The notes: generated from the letters alone by a model not told the origin. 64,000 nt of DNA from Salinicoccus albus DSM 19776 (GCF_000385175.1 NZ_ARQJ01000027.1:1-64000); one strand, 5' to 3'; counted from the first letter of the stretch, positions 23,244 to 33,704 are shown. Numbers and translations are program-made.

Positions 23244-26200
23244 ATGGCAGATACAGCACAATTAACCGTCCGAATCGGCGCGAACATTAAAGATTTTGAA
23301 AAGAAAATGAATAATATGCAAGGTAAAATGGATAAGATTGGCAGTGGTCTCAGTAAAGCCGGTAAAGGTATGACTGCGGCAGTGACTGCCCCAATTCTTG
23401 GACTTGGTACAGCCGCCTTTGCTGCCGCTAACGACTTTGACAAAGCATATAACACAATACAGGTCGGTACAGGTGCCACAGGTAAGGATTTAGAGGGACT
23501 GAAACAGAACTTCGAGAACGTCTTTACATCCATCCCTACAGACAGTCAGACGGCATCTGATGCATTAGCGACGCTCAACACCTCCACGGGCGCAACCGGC
23601 GACGTATTGGAGGGCTTAACCACTAGTGTGTTGGAAGCCTCCCGCATGATGGGAGAAGATGGCTCAGCCAACGCTCAAGCCTTCGGTAAAGCCTTGCAAC
23701 AATGGGGTGTCCCCGCTGAACAAGGCGAAGCCCAAATGGATAGCCTGTTTAAGGCGACACAGGACTATGGTATTGGTCTGGGTGAGTTAACCTCTAACTT
23801 GTCCGAATACGGTCCGGTCCTCAGTAATGCCGGATTTGAAATGAATGAGGCGGCTGACCTGTTTGGACGCATGGAAAAAGGCGGCATCAACGTCTCCCGG
23901 ATTATGCCTGGCTTGAACATGGCATTTAGAAATTGGGCCGATGAAGGAAAGAACAGCCGCGAAGAATTTGATAAAACGATCAGTAAGATGCAGGATGCCG
24001 AAACTGAAACAGAAGCGCTTGGCATTGCTACTGAACAGTTTGGCGCTGAAGGGGCACAACGCCTGACCACAGCGGTTAGAAATGGCACGATCCCATCGCT
24101 CGAGGAACTCGGTACAGCTTTGGAAGGTTCAGAGGGCACTGTAGCCGGTTTATCCGAGGAGACTAAGACGGTGGGGGACCGGTTTACGGAAATGAAAAAC
24201 CGTATACAGACGGCAGTTGCGCCGCTTGGCGAAGTATTTATGCAGATCGCTGAAGACTTTGAACCAGTGATTATGGACTTGATCTCAGGTGTCGAAAGCC
24301 TAGGAAATTGGTTTAGTAATCTGAGCGGGCCTGCACAAATGCTGACTGTAGCGATTGGTGCTATAGTAGCGGCAATTGGCCCTCTATTAATGGTTCTTGG
24401 ATCAATCATCGGACCGATAGCGCAAGTAGTCACTGCATTCGGTGGTTTTGTGAAGGTTGGCTTAGCGGTTGGCGGTGCCATCGCTAAAGTAGCTGGAGTA
24501 TTCGGTATGCTGTTGAATCCAGTCGGTTTAATTATTACTGGCATCACCGCTTTAGCCGGTGTATTTATTTATCTTTGGAATACCAATGAAACCTTCAAAA
24601 ACGCAGTCATCGGCATATGGAATACGATTAGAGACACAGCCGTATCCGTTTTTGGGCATATTACCAGTTTCTTATCTAACGTGTGGACGAAAGTTTCAGA
24701 GGCAGCGGTTGCTACCTGGAATTATATTACAGAATTCTTATCTGCTGCTTGGCAAGGGATATTAGGTATAGCAACGCCAATATTTAACAGAATCGCTAAC
24801 TTCATTGGCAACGTTTGGACAGTCATTTCCACAATGGCGCAGGCGGGGTGGAATGTGGTTACTACGATTTTAACGCAGGCTTGGAACGCTCTGCTTAAGT
24901 TAGTCATGCCGGTGTTTAATCAAATATCCACATTTATCAGTACTGTTTGGACTGTCATAAGCACTGCAACGTCCGTTGCATGGGACTTTATATCCGATAA
25001 ACTCGGTACAGTTTGGAATTGGATTTCAAACACAGCAACCTCAGTCTTTAACTCAATCGCTAATTTCTTATCAAATATTTGGACGGGGGTATCATCGGCG
25101 GCGCAGACAGCTTGGGATTTTATTTCCAACATGCTGATGACAGCTTGGAATAATATTGTCGCTTTTGCTCAGCCGATTTTTAATCGTTTATCCAGCTTAT
25201 TTTCTGTAATATGGAACACGATAAAATCAGTCACAACCACGGTCTGGAATACGATTTCCACCATGCTTTCCACAGTGTGGGGGATGATCCAGACACTAGC
25301 TTCTGGTAAATTTAACTCAATTGGTGACATTATAGGAATTGTTTGGGATACCATCAAGTCTCTAACATCAACGGTATGGAATGCCATTAAAGATATATTC
25401 AATTCTGTTGTTTCCGGCATTGTCGATTTTGGACGGACTTATTTCAATATGCTGAAGGATGCAGTATCTACCATTTTCAGCTCAATTGCGAGTTTCTTCA
25501 GCAGCATTTGGAATGGCATAAAATCAACATTTAATACGGTTATAAACGCAATTGTTAACTTTGCCATTTCATATTTTGAAAACTTCATGGCCGGCATAGA
25601 ACGTATTTTTAACTGGATATCCAATTTCTTCACATCTGTGTGGAATGTTATTAAAAATACATTTACAAGAGTTGTTAGAAATATAGTTACTTCCGTTATG
25701 GATCGCTGGCGAAGCCTGTCTGATACAACGAGCAGGATTTTTAATAGCGTAAAAAACTTCTTATCCAATTTATGGAGCACAATTTGGAGCACAATTTCAG
25801 ACGTTGTCTCCAATATATTCAACACCGTTGTAGAGGGTTGGCAAATTATATTCAGAAGAACAGAGAATATTTTCAATAATATATTTGAATTCCTTTCCAA
25901 TTTATGGAATCGTTTATGGAATAGAATCACAAACCTTGCTAACGACATCTGGACGGGCGTCACAGATGCTTGGGACGGCCTATGGGAAAGCACTAAGTCA
26001 GTCTTTAACGACATCAAAGACTGGGTGTCAGATACCTTTGACAACATTGTCGACTGGGCAACAGATTTGCCGGGACGTATTGGTGACGCTATATCCAACG
26101 CAGCAAGTGCAGCAGTTGATGGCGTTAAGTCAATGGGTAATGACATGGCCGGTGCCTTACAGGACGTTCTGGACGGCATCACCGGCGGATTGAATAAGAT

Positions 26201-27494
26201 TCTGGATGCGATTGGTCTTGACATGGAAATTGGCTCATTTGATGTGCCGACATTCTCCACGGGTACACGGAATGGTCGAATCGCTAACGACGGCCCGGGC
26301 ATCCTCAATGACAAAGGCCCGGGCAACGGACGCGGCGGCGCAACGCAGGAGCTGATTCAACGCGGCAACAAGATGCTTGCACCACAGGGTAAAAATGCCT
26401 TTGTCGGCCTCAAAAAAGGTGACCGAATATTTAATGGTGCTGAAACGCAGTCTATGATAGCATCCGGAAAAATCCCACGGTTTAGTCAGGGCACTGGCTC
26501 TGAAGGTGGTAATACCGGAGATGATAAAGGATTGTGGGGATCGTTTACTGATATGGTCAGCAATGTCTGGGACTTTATCACAGAACCGGGCAAAGCGATG
26601 GAATCCATACTGGATACGATCACACCAGACTTTGGCGGCCTTTCTGGCTTTGCCGGCGATATGGTCAGCGGCAGTTGGGACCTTGTCAAAGATACAGCCC
26701 TTGATTGGCTCACAGGCATATTTGAGGATAATGCCGGCGGCTTAGGAACTGGTAGCAGTCAATCATTCATGAATTATAGACAGACGACGCCGTACAGTCC
26801 AAACAGCCCCGTGCCGGGCTACCCGACATCGTTTAACAATGGGCACCATTACGGTATTGACTATGCGACACCAATCGGCACGCCTGTCCACGCGCCGACT
26901 GCCGGAAAAGTATCCAGCCTCAATAACAACGGTGGCGGACTGGTCGCTAAGCTTAAGTCCGGTGAACTCACTCAATTCTTCATGCACCTCTCAGACATCG
27001 TCAAGACCGGTTCTGTTGGTGCGGGTGACTTGATAGCTAAAACTGGTAACAGCGGACAGTGGACAACTGGCGCACATATTCACTGGCAGGCACAGCAAGG
27101 GTCAGACGTCATCAACAACAGTACGATTAATCCAAAAGACGTCCTTGCTCATGCGAGGGGCGGCATATTTGATCAGCCGCACTTTGCAGAAATTGCTGAA
27201 GAGGGACCAGAAGCGGTTATCCCACTATCTGCCAATCAGCGCGGTAGGGCCAATCAGATTTATGATCAAGTTGGTGGCGCAATTGGTCGCGGCAGCGATA
27301 AACATTACGAACAAATGATAGATAATCAACAGAAACAGATCAATCAGATGAATCAGGCAATCAATTACTTGGCCGGCATTGAGGATAAGTCAGGCATCAC
27401 TGAGAATGATGTCGGAAAAGCGAATGCTAACTACAGCAGTAGAGAATCATCGAAACACAGAAAGAAAACGGGGAGGTTGAATTATGGCGTTTAA
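23244..27494 (+). CDS. tape measure protein with M23 peptidase domain
   Basis: A 1416-residue tape measure protein that sets tail length. Residues about 1-350 are the TP901-type core. Hydrophobic segments span about 365-445. Residues about 440-950 hold many degenerate repeats of about 33 residues with regularly spaced Trp (IWNTI, FLSNIWT patterns). Residues about 1189-1285 are a lysostaphin-like M23 domain with HYGID and HIH zinc motifs, probably for local peptidoglycan cutting during DNA entry. AAGGAGGTGAAG precedes the ATG. Larger minus-strand ORFs here are shadows. Confidence 0.94.
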   Translation: MADTAQLTVRIGANIKDFEKKMNNMQGKMDKIGSGLSKAGKGMTAAVTAPILGLGTAAFAAANDFDKAYNTIQVGTGATGKDLEGLKQNFENVFTSIPTDSQTASDALATLNTSTGATGDVLEGLTTSVLEASRMMGEDGSANAQAFGKALQQWGVPAEQGEAQMDSLFKATQDYGIGLGELTSNLSEYGPVLSNAGFEMNEAADLFGRMEKGGINVSRIMPGLNMAFRNWADEGKNSREEFDKTISKMQDAETETEALGIATEQFGAEGAQRLTTAVRNGTIPSLEELGTALEGSEGTVAGLSEETKTVGDRFTEMKNRIQTAVAPLGEVFMQIAEDFEPVIMDLISGVESLGNWFSNLSGPAQMLTVAIGAIVAAIGPLLMVLGSIIGPIAQVVTAFGGFVKVGLAVGGAIAKVAGVFGMLLNPVGLIITGITALAGVFIYLWNTNETFKNAVIGIWNTIRDTAVSVFGHITSFLSNVWTKVSEAAVATWNYITEFLSAAWQGILGIATPIFNRIANFIGNVWTVISTMAQAGWNVVTTILTQAWNALLKLVMPVFNQISTFISTVWTVISTATSVAWDFISDKLGTVWNWISNTATSVFNSIANFLSNIWTGVSSAAQTAWDFISNMLMTAWNNIVAFAQPIFNRLSSLFSVIWNTIKSVTTTVWNTISTMLSTVWGMIQTLASGKFNSIGDIIGIVWDTIKSLTSTVWNAIKDIFNSVVSGIVDFGRTYFNMLKDAVSTIFSSIASFFSSIWNGIKSTFNTVINAIVNFAISYFENFMAGIERIFNWISNFFTSVWNVIKNTFTRVVRNIVTSVMDRWRSLSDTTSRIFNSVKNFLSNLWSTIWSTISDVVSNIFNTVVEGWQIIFRRTENIFNNIFEFLSNLWNRLWNRITNLANDIWTGVTDAWDGLWESTKSVFNDIKDWVSDTFDNIVDWATDLPGRIGDAISNAASAAVDGVKSMGNDMAGALQDVLDGITGGLNKILDAIGLDMEIGSFDVPTFSTGTRNGRIANDGPGILNDKGPGNGRGGATQELIQRGNKMLAPQGKNAFVGLKKGDRIFNGAETQSMIASGKIPRFSQGTGSEGGNTGDDKGLWGSFTDMVSNVWDFITEPGKAMESILDTITPDFGGLSGFAGDMVSGSWDLVKDTALDWLTGIFEDNAGGLGTGSSQSFMNYRQTTPYSPNSPVPGYPTSFNNGHHYGIDYATPIGTPVHAPTAGKVSSLNNNGGGLVAKLKSGELTQFFMHLSDIVKTGSVGAGDLIAKTGNSGQWTTGAHIHWQAQQGSDVINNSTINPKDVLAHARGGIFDQPHFAEIAEEGPEAVIPLSANQRGRANQIYDQVGGAIGRGSDKHYEQMIDNQQKQINQMNQAINYLAGIEDKSGITENDVGKANANYSSRESSKHRKKTGRLNYGV

Positions 27495-28350
27495 GATATA
27501 CGACATTGATAAAAATGAAGTTAACTTCCCAATTGATAGTTTAGGTTACGGAATGAAAACGCCGGGAAACATCGGATTCGATATAGTCATCGGATCCGTT
27601 ATTTATGAAAATGTTTATAGTCAATCGAGTTATACGGATAAGTTGGTTAAGAGATACCCAAAAGATAGAGAGGTTAATATTGTTTTATCTTTTGTCGCAA
27701 TGGATGAAACTGACTGGCGTTTAAAACGGGATGAAATATATAGTTTCTTCCGGAACCTTGGTATTTTTTATGTTGCTGAGACTCATCAACCATTCAAATT
27801 ATTAAAAGTAACTGTGGACTCCGGTTATACGATGGAAGAAATCAGCCTCACATGGGGACGCGCTGAAATCCCTCTAAAAATCATCGACACGCCATTCAAA
27901 CAATCTCTCCACACCACAACCGACTTAGACAGCGAGGGAATCCGTTTTAATGATAAGTGGGCGTACGGCATGGGGACATGGTTTGCGGAAAACTACTGGC
28001 AGTATGAGTTTACAGGTGTGAAACCGACATTTTATAATGCTGGCGATGAAGAAGTGAAACTCATTCAGCAGAAAGAAAGTTTGATTACTCTGAAATTAAA
28101 CGCTGTACCCACCAATGGATTGATTGACATTGACGACGGCACGACAACGTTTAAGTTATGGTATGACTTTAAAGTCGGCGATGTGATTCGGATTCATGGA
28201 AAACACGTCACGCTGAACGGTAAGAATGTATTAGGTGATACAAACTTCAATTTCCTAACTGTAAAGACAGGATGGAACTATTGGGATGTCAGAGGTATAC
28301 CTAACCGAGATTACGAATTTAAAATAGACTTTAGATATTTGTATGACTGA
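27484..28350 (+). CDS. distal tail protein Dit
   Basis: A 288-residue siphophage Dit protein forming the hub at the tail tip. N-terminal strands (IYSFFRNLGIFYVAETHQPFKLL and GRAEIPLKIIDTPF) are typical of the phage tail family, with a galectin-like C-terminal domain. It overlaps the tape measure end by 11 bases and the start is at GGGGAGG. Confidence 0.88.
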   Translation: MAFKIYDIDKNEVNFPIDSLGYGMKTPGNIGFDIVIGSVIYENVYSQSSYTDKLVKRYPKDREVNIVLSFVAMDETDWRLKRDEIYSFFRNLGIFYVAETHQPFKLLKVTVDSGYTMEEISLTWGRAEIPLKIIDTPFKQSLHTTTDLDSEGIRFNDKWAYGMGTWFAENYWQYEFTGVKPTFYNAGDEEVKLIQQKESLITLKLNAVPTNGLIDIDDGTTTFKLWYDFKVGDVIRIHGKHVTLNGKNVLGDTNFNFLTVKTGWNYWDVRGIPNRDYEFKIDFRYLYD

Positions 28351-28371
28351 CCTTCGGGTTGGTCATTTTTT
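28345..28371 (+). terminator. UUCG-loop terminator after dit
   Basis: GACTGACC pairs with GGTTGGTC (G-T pairs) around a TTCG tetraloop, followed by ATTTTTT. It overlaps the dit stop codon and separates the hub gene from the next gene. Confidence 0.75.
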
Positions 28372-28391
28372 ATTATGAGAGGAGTGATAAT

Positions 28392-30056
28392 GTGGTGCAG
28401 AAAAAGATACCTTTGATAAATAGCGCTCATGGTTCTGAAACTCGGAATATCATCAATGAGTTGATCAAGTTATTCAATGGCATGGGTTACACTTATGATG
28501 AAGCGTTGAGTAAGGCGCATAGTGTTTTGAGTGAAGCCAAAAAAACAAATGATATGAACGAAGATGTACAACGTCAGTTAGATGAAATAATACTTGAAAA
28601 CGGAAATTCAGAAGCAGAAGTAGTGCAAGCACGTGGAGGATTACCTCTTTTAAAAGATAGGTTGAACAATCAGGAAGAAGAAGTCAATAAAAAAAGCGTG
28701 TTATCATTCCGGCACACCAATCTTGTGGACAAAGTGAATAGCTTAATTAATGTGAGGGGAATGTACTTAAAAAAAGATTCAGAAGCAATATATGTAGGTA
28801 TTGGGATGGGTGATGGAATAAAAGGTGTTGTTGAATATAGATTTGTTAATAATGACGATGGTTTATTATTGCTTAGAGGTGTTCGTTCTGGATTTGAAGA
28901 CCCTATTCAGAATAAGATAGATGTTACTTTAGATGGTGTATTTAATGAAGGGTCTGCTCCGAGTACATTCACTACAGCGGTAGGAGATTCTTTCAACTTT
29001 GAATTTGAAGGAAGTAATCTTCACTTTACGAGTGTAGTTGAATCACGCGGCGGTTTATGGGAGTTCGAATTAAGTAATGGAATGAAGAAGAATATTACTT
29101 GTTATAATAATAACACCACAATTGTAACCAGGACTGTTTTTGAGGATTTACCACATCAAAAATACAAAGGTAAAGCTACATTTAAAGGCGCTGATCCATT
29201 TAATCCTCCTACATCTTCAGCTAGGGGGTATGTACATTACAAACCGGCAGACCCCACGGTATATGCATTGAATCATGGAAAAGTTTCGCCTTTAAATCAC
29301 TCGACCTCTAAATGGGTAATATCACCTAATTCAATCCCAGATTTCGCAATAAACGGGACCGACGTTGGCAATTCCAATTCTGGTGTTTGGGTTCCGCAAC
29401 ATGGCAGTGTAAAAAATGTCAGCCTAAATGTTTCTGGTCGTATATTTGCGGATGGAGAGCATGAAGTTTTTATTTCAGGCACAGAAAAAAACACCCTCGA
29501 ATTTGATTATAAAGAGGTTGAAAACGTAAAAATTTCCCAGACTTTTAGAGCAAATAATCCGAACTCTAACTTAGAGATGTGGAGTCATATTGTAACTCAT
29601 ACAATATCTGAGGTAAATCCATTTCTGACAATAACAAATAATATAGAAGTGTTAAACGATATATTTTCTAACGCTGGTTATTTAGGAATGTTGCCCTCCA
29701 GCCCAAATAATATGTATAAACTAGAATTAGAAAACGGGGAGATATACTCACCTATACCGCAAGATAGTTCTGAACGTTCTTTTGATTTAGGAGTGAATAG
29801 TGCTATATATGTCGGTGAAAACACTTCTGGACGGTATCATGCAGCGGCGATGGATGTAACATCATTGAAAGATGCTATTAATCTAAATGTTGAAAATATA
29901 AATTCTCCTCCAGGGCTTATCACCTTTAGAAGTGATAACGTATCTAAAGTGTACTTTTATTTTACTAACAAAAGTTATTTAAACTCTGGGGATAGTTTCA
30001 GTGTAACTCAAAGGATAGCCTGTATTTTCGGTGAAAGATACCCTACAGTTTTGTAA
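28392..30056 (+). CDS. baseplate / receptor-binding protein candidate
   Basis: A 554-residue protein starting at GTG (28392 or 28395) behind AGAGGAGTGAT. Residues about 1-100 are helical and end in EAEVVQARGGLPLLKDRL, a pattern found in gram-positive baseplate and fibre proteins where the N-terminus anchors to the tail. The rest is beta-rich and unfamiliar. The body is visibly richer in A+T than dit and tal, which would fit exchange of a host-recognition module. Confidence 0.65.
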   Translation: MVQKKIPLINSAHGSETRNIINELIKLFNGMGYTYDEALSKAHSVLSEAKKTNDMNEDVQRQLDEIILENGNSEAEVVQARGGLPLLKDRLNNQEEEVNKKSVLSFRHTNLVDKVNSLINVRGMYLKKDSEAIYVGIGMGDGIKGVVEYRFVNNDDGLLLLRGVRSGFEDPIQNKIDVTLDGVFNEGSAPSTFTTAVGDSFNFEFEGSNLHFTSVVESRGGLWEFELSNGMKKNITCYNNNTTIVTRTVFEDLPHQKYKGKATFKGADPFNPPTSSARGYVHYKPADPTVYALNHGKVSPLNHSTSKWVISPNSIPDFAINGTDVGNSNSGVWVPQHGSVKNVSLNVSGRIFADGEHEVFISGTEKNTLEFDYKEVENVKISQTFRANNPNSNLEMWSHIVTHTISEVNPFLTITNNIEVLNDIFSNAGYLGMLPSSPNNMYKLELENGEIYSPIPQDSSERSFDLGVNSAIYVGENTSGRYHAAAMDVTSLKDAINLNVENINSPPGLITFRSDNVSKVYFYFTNKSYLNSGDSFSVTQRIACIFGERYPTVL

Positions 30057-30094
30057 AAGTAATAATTATACCTAAATTCAGGAGGTGAACCATC

Positions 30095-32410
30095 ATGCTC
30101 ACAGTAACATCACTAAACAACGTCACATACGCAGCGATTGCGGAAGTGCCACGTAAGCGATCTATTAATGGGGAGCGTGAAATTACGCTCTCTTTTTTAC
30201 GCAATGAAATCAATGATGAATTCATTGAAAACATCGAAACTGGATGGACAGTCAATTTTAAAGGCGATATATATCACCTTTTTAACGAAAAAGAGGATAT
30301 GCACGGGAATAAAGAATTCGATGCCGTACTTGATTTTTTTCATTATTTCAACGGTTTCTGGCATGTGGATGATGTGGAAAATAAATCAATGACCATTGAT
30401 CACAGCATCCCGCCACTCTTTGAAGGCACAAAATATCTGTTGAATATTATTGATACATTCCACGCTAATACAATGAGTTATTCTAAGCAGGAAAATAGCA
30501 CCCAAAGATTTTTATACTTCATCAGTCGGCATAATGCGGAATTTAATATACCGATCGGCACACAAACAGTACAAATCAGGAACAGAATTGGTAACCAACG
30601 TAATGATGTGTTAATCCACGAGGATGATAATTTAATAGATTTTAACATTACGACAGATACCGATTCTTTTTGCACAGCAATCAAAGGGTATTATGACTTT
30701 CAGGGCGATGATGACGAAGGTTCAGACAAAGAGCCGACAAAAACGTATGAATACATCTCTCCGATGGCCGAAAAATACGGTGTCATATGGGGCGAACCGA
30801 TCCATGATGAGAGGTATTCCACACTTGATGGCATTCAAGAGGCGCTCAAAACTAAACAAGAAAGCACATGGAAAACATCATTTGAATTGTCTGCTGAACT
30901 GTTTGAATATCCGCTGAATGAAGGGGATGAGGTGCGCTTTGTTGTCCCGTCAAAAGGCATCAATGATTATATTCGTGTGGTTGAAATCAATGAGGAATTT
31001 GATGAAGACGGCGAATTAATCAGTTCTGATTATACGTTTGGTAATGAAAATATCAGTCAGCAGTATAGGAATATGCAGTATGATTCTATACAGGATATTC
31101 AAGATCTGATTGATGGTAAGCGAAAATTGCCATATAATGTATTGCCCAATGCTGTCAGGGAAGCGACAAACATCATAAATGCCGGCGAGGATAGTCATTT
31201 TGAATATCGGCGTAATGGTATATATGGCTATAATTTGAATAATACTCAGGGAGTTACTCGTTATAATGCCAATGGCATCGGATTCAGTCAGGACGGCGGG
31301 CAGACGTTTAATAATGCATTGACCTATACCGGTATTGTCGCTGATGCGATTACCACCGGTAGCATGACAGCCAACCGGATTGCCGGCGGAATATTAAGAA
31401 GTATTAATAACAATACTTTGTTTAATTTGAACACTGGCAAACTTCAAATGAGCAATGCAGACTTCGAACTCGGTGGCAGTGCATCCATCGAGTTTACAGA
31501 TACGAGGAATCAGATATATTACCGTCGATTTGATGATGTCGGAGGAATCAATCGAACGGCGGGTGTTGGAGTAGATAGGAGTATTAATGGACGTTTCCCT
31601 GTAGTCTATTTAGGGACGACTAACAAAAATAATTTATCATCGAGGGACGAGGATAACTTCGCGGGGTTTATCGCGAATACTAGACAGAGGGAGATTCTAG
31701 ACGGTGCCGGTCAGTCAATAGTAGGACGTAAAGTTTTTATAAGGAACGAATCATTCGATTTTGATAAAGGCTACAATATTGATATGCACAGCAGAACCAT
31801 CACATTTCACCCAATGTACACGGCCGAAAACTCATATTATATGGGGACGGACACCGGTATTTTTGACAGAACTTATAGTCAACAAATTAGAGGGGATAAA
31901 AATGTGCAAATAAGAGATGCTTTTGGTTACGGTGGTTGGCAGTTTAGTACCGATTGGCGGTCTGGTGGAGCCAATCTTGCCATATTAGGATTGAACACGA
32001 ATACGTATTATTATCAAATTGGGCGTGAAGGCAGCCCTTTAACTTTCGGTTACATTAATTCGGTTCATGCTGATTGGCTACGCGGTGAGTTGGTTGGCTC
32101 TTCTTCTCGTAAGTTCAAGAAAAATGAAGGCGAAATGAATTTGAAAGACAGTGTCGAGTTTATCAAAAATGCCAAAATAAAAACATTTGACTGGATTATA
32201 GACGAAGAATCGAAATTTAACAAAGATAATCCACAAACGGTAAATGACAGGCAAGTCGGTTTTATCATTGATGACCTCAAAATGAACAACGACCATCTGG
32301 TAAAGCGTGATGATGAAACGATTAAGAAAGATAATATTATCTTCATGCATCAGCAAGTAATCCAAAATTTATTAAACAGAGTGGAGGTATTAGAAAATGG
32401 CAAAAAGTGA
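30095..32410 (+). CDS. Tal-type tail protein with S74 chaperone end
   Basis: A 771-residue tail-tip protein. The N-terminal 340 residues match the prophage endopeptidase tail family that caps the hub. The middle contains a fibre-like region (GIYGYNLNNTQGVTRYNANGI onward). The final ~100 residues resemble the peptidase S74 intramolecular chaperone (SSRKFKKNEGEMNLKDSVEFI; VGFIIDDL; a final coiled coil), which folds trimeric fibres and then cuts itself off. AGGAGGTGA precedes the start. Confidence 0.87.
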   Translation: MLTVTSLNNVTYAAIAEVPRKRSINGEREITLSFLRNEINDEFIENIETGWTVNFKGDIYHLFNEKEDMHGNKEFDAVLDFFHYFNGFWHVDDVENKSMTIDHSIPPLFEGTKYLLNIIDTFHANTMSYSKQENSTQRFLYFISRHNAEFNIPIGTQTVQIRNRIGNQRNDVLIHEDDNLIDFNITTDTDSFCTAIKGYYDFQGDDDEGSDKEPTKTYEYISPMAEKYGVIWGEPIHDERYSTLDGIQEALKTKQESTWKTSFELSAELFEYPLNEGDEVRFVVPSKGINDYIRVVEINEEFDEDGELISSDYTFGNENISQQYRNMQYDSIQDIQDLIDGKRKLPYNVLPNAVREATNIINAGEDSHFEYRRNGIYGYNLNNTQGVTRYNANGIGFSQDGGQTFNNALTYTGIVADAITTGSMTANRIAGGILRSINNNTLFNLNTGKLQMSNADFELGGSASIEFTDTRNQIYYRRFDDVGGINRTAGVGVDRSINGRFPVVYLGTTNKNNLSSRDEDNFAGFIANTRQREILDGAGQSIVGRKVFIRNESFDFDKGYNIDMHSRTITFHPMYTAENSYYMGTDTGIFDRTYSQQIRGDKNVQIRDAFGYGGWQFSTDWRSGGANLAILGLNTNTYYYQIGREGSPLTFGYINSVHADWLRGELVGSSSRKFKKNEGEMNLKDSVEFIKNAKIKTFDWIIDEESKFNKDNPQTVNDRQVGFIIDDLKMNNDHLVKRDDETIKKDNIIFMHQQVIQNLLNRVEVLENGKK

Positions 32411-32555
32411 TTATATAGAGCCTAATCAGGAATACGTCATACAATCTTTATCCAATCAGTTGGCTAGGGCAAATATGCAGATTGCTGAACAGGAATCAAT
32501 TATTACTGATTTGTATAATCAGTTGAAAGAGCAAGGCAAACAGCCCGCTGAATAG
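32397..32555 (+). CDS. small coiled-coil tail-module protein
   Basis: A 52-residue ORF overlapping the end of tal by 14 bases, with GGAGG upstream at 32382-32386. It is a short helix-forming chain (NQLARANMQIAEQESIITDL). Small genes of this kind sit at this place in many gram-positive phages. Confidence 0.6.
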   Translation: MAKSDYIEPNQEYVIQSLSNQLARANMQIAEQESIITDLYNQLKEQGKQPAE

Positions 32556-32585
32556 TGGATTGTTTTTATTATACGCAGAAAGGGT

Positions 32586-33026
32586 GTGATTACATTTGAT
32601 AAGCATATGAGTTACGCAGAGATGATTGCCAGCCTGATGCTTATTGGCACTGGACTGATGACAATGGAGCGGGGTCTATTTTGGATTATCGAGACAGACA
32701 CATCTTTATTTGACTCTCACCTGTACGCTACATTAAGCCTTGTTATGCCATTGTGGCTATGGGGGTTAATATTCGCCCTCAGCGGGCTATTCGTCATTCT
32801 GGCAAGCCTCAAATTGCCTAAGCGGGACACTGCAATCAGCTTTGCCATATTCCTGCTCATCGGCGGGTTGGGCTCATCAGTGGCTTACTTCATCATCACG
32901 ATTGCCGGGTTTGGCAATGCAGAGACCTGGTTGACACCAGTCCAGTACATCACACTGAGCGGTTTGAATGGGATTTTGGCGTTTATTGGGGGCGTTCGGA
33001 TTTGGCAAACGAAAATTACGTCCTAA
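32586..33026 (+). CDS. four-helix membrane protein before lysis genes
   Basis: A 146-residue protein with four predicted membrane helices. The GTG at 32586 is poorly spaced from AGAAAGGG, and ATG 32607 is rather far, so the true start is uncertain. It might take part in lysis or in envelope modification. The next gene overlaps its end. Confidence 0.6.
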   Translation: MITFDKHMSYAEMIASLMLIGTGLMTMERGLFWIIETDTSLFDSHLYATLSLVMPLWLWGLIFALSGLFVILASLKLPKRDTAISFAIFLLIGGLGSSVAYFIITIAGFGNAETWLTPVQYITLSGLNGILAFIGGVRIWQTKITS

Positions 33027-33394
33027 AACACGAGTTAGAGGCAGCTAAAGGCAACCTGCACAAACGCATCAATGATGTGGACAATAAACACACTGATAAT
33101 CATAACGACCTTAAATTGATGCTGCACACCTTCATGGAGAGTCAAAAAAGTTTGCCTAAGTCGATGGAAAATATTGAGGGGCATCTGAGCGAACTCAATA
33201 AGACCATGAGTAATCATAGTGTGCGAATGACCGATATCGAATACAAACAAACCGACCAGGGCCGACGATTGGGCAGTATCGAAGACATGCAGCGAAGTAA
33301 GAAGCAGGATAATACAAAGATTATGGTAGCGCTGATTAGTGCCATTGCCACATTGGGCGCTGGTGCATTTGGATTGGCGCAATTTATGTTTTGA
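33002..33394 (+). CDS. XhlA-like lysis accessory protein
   Basis: A 130-residue protein starting at TTG (33002). A long coiled coil (about 5-105) is followed by one C-terminal membrane helix (IMVALISAIATLGAGAFGLAQF), the arrangement of XhlA/hemolysin-type proteins that assist holins. Confidence 0.75.
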   Translation: MANENYVLKHELEAAKGNLHKRINDVDNKHTDNHNDLKLMLHTFMESQKSLPKSMENIEGHLSELNKTMSNHSVRMTDIEYKQTDQGRRLGSIEDMQRSKKQDNTKIMVALISAIATLGAGAFGLAQFMF

Positions 33395-33410
33395 GAAAGG
33401 AGGTGACAAT

Positions 33411-33704
33411 ATGGCGGAACAAAAACGGACTGGACAGCCGCAAGTGGATTCAGAGGTTAAGAACAGCGCAGCCGGTGATTTAATCCGGCACATTGCCGCA
33501 ATACTCTTGGCAGCATCGTCATTCCTGGGCGTACTGGGTTATCAATTTGATTGGCTCACACAGGACAGCATTAACGCCTTTGTTGTCGTACTGTACGCGG
33601 TCGCAGGGTTTGCGTATACAGCGTTTGAGATTTACAAGAACAAGTTTGCGACAAAGAAAGGCAAACAGCAGAAAAAGGTGCTTAAAGATAATAAGGTGGA
33701 CTGA
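33411..33704 (+). CDS. phage holin, two membrane helices
   Basis: A 97-residue holin. Two hydrophobic helices (about 25-45 and 52-72) are followed by a Lys-rich tail, and a polar N-terminus leads in. It opens the membrane for the endolysin two genes on. The AGAAAGGAGGTGAC site is nearly perfect and fixes ATG 33411. Confidence 0.85.
   Translation: MAEQKRTGQPQVDSEVKNSAAGDLIRHIAAILLAASSFLGVLGYQFDWLTQDSINAFVVVLYAVAGFAYTAFEIYKNKFATKKGKQQKKVLKDNKVD

Noticed and set aside
24559-26100. Tandem DNA repeats in the tape measure gene
   Set aside because: The periodicity is at protein level (spaced Trp) and too diverged in DNA to list as a repeat.
23765-26326. Large minus-strand frames of 260 and 295 codons within the tape measure gene
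   Set aside because: They have no ribosome sites or family features, and the plus-strand tape measure frame is unmistakable.
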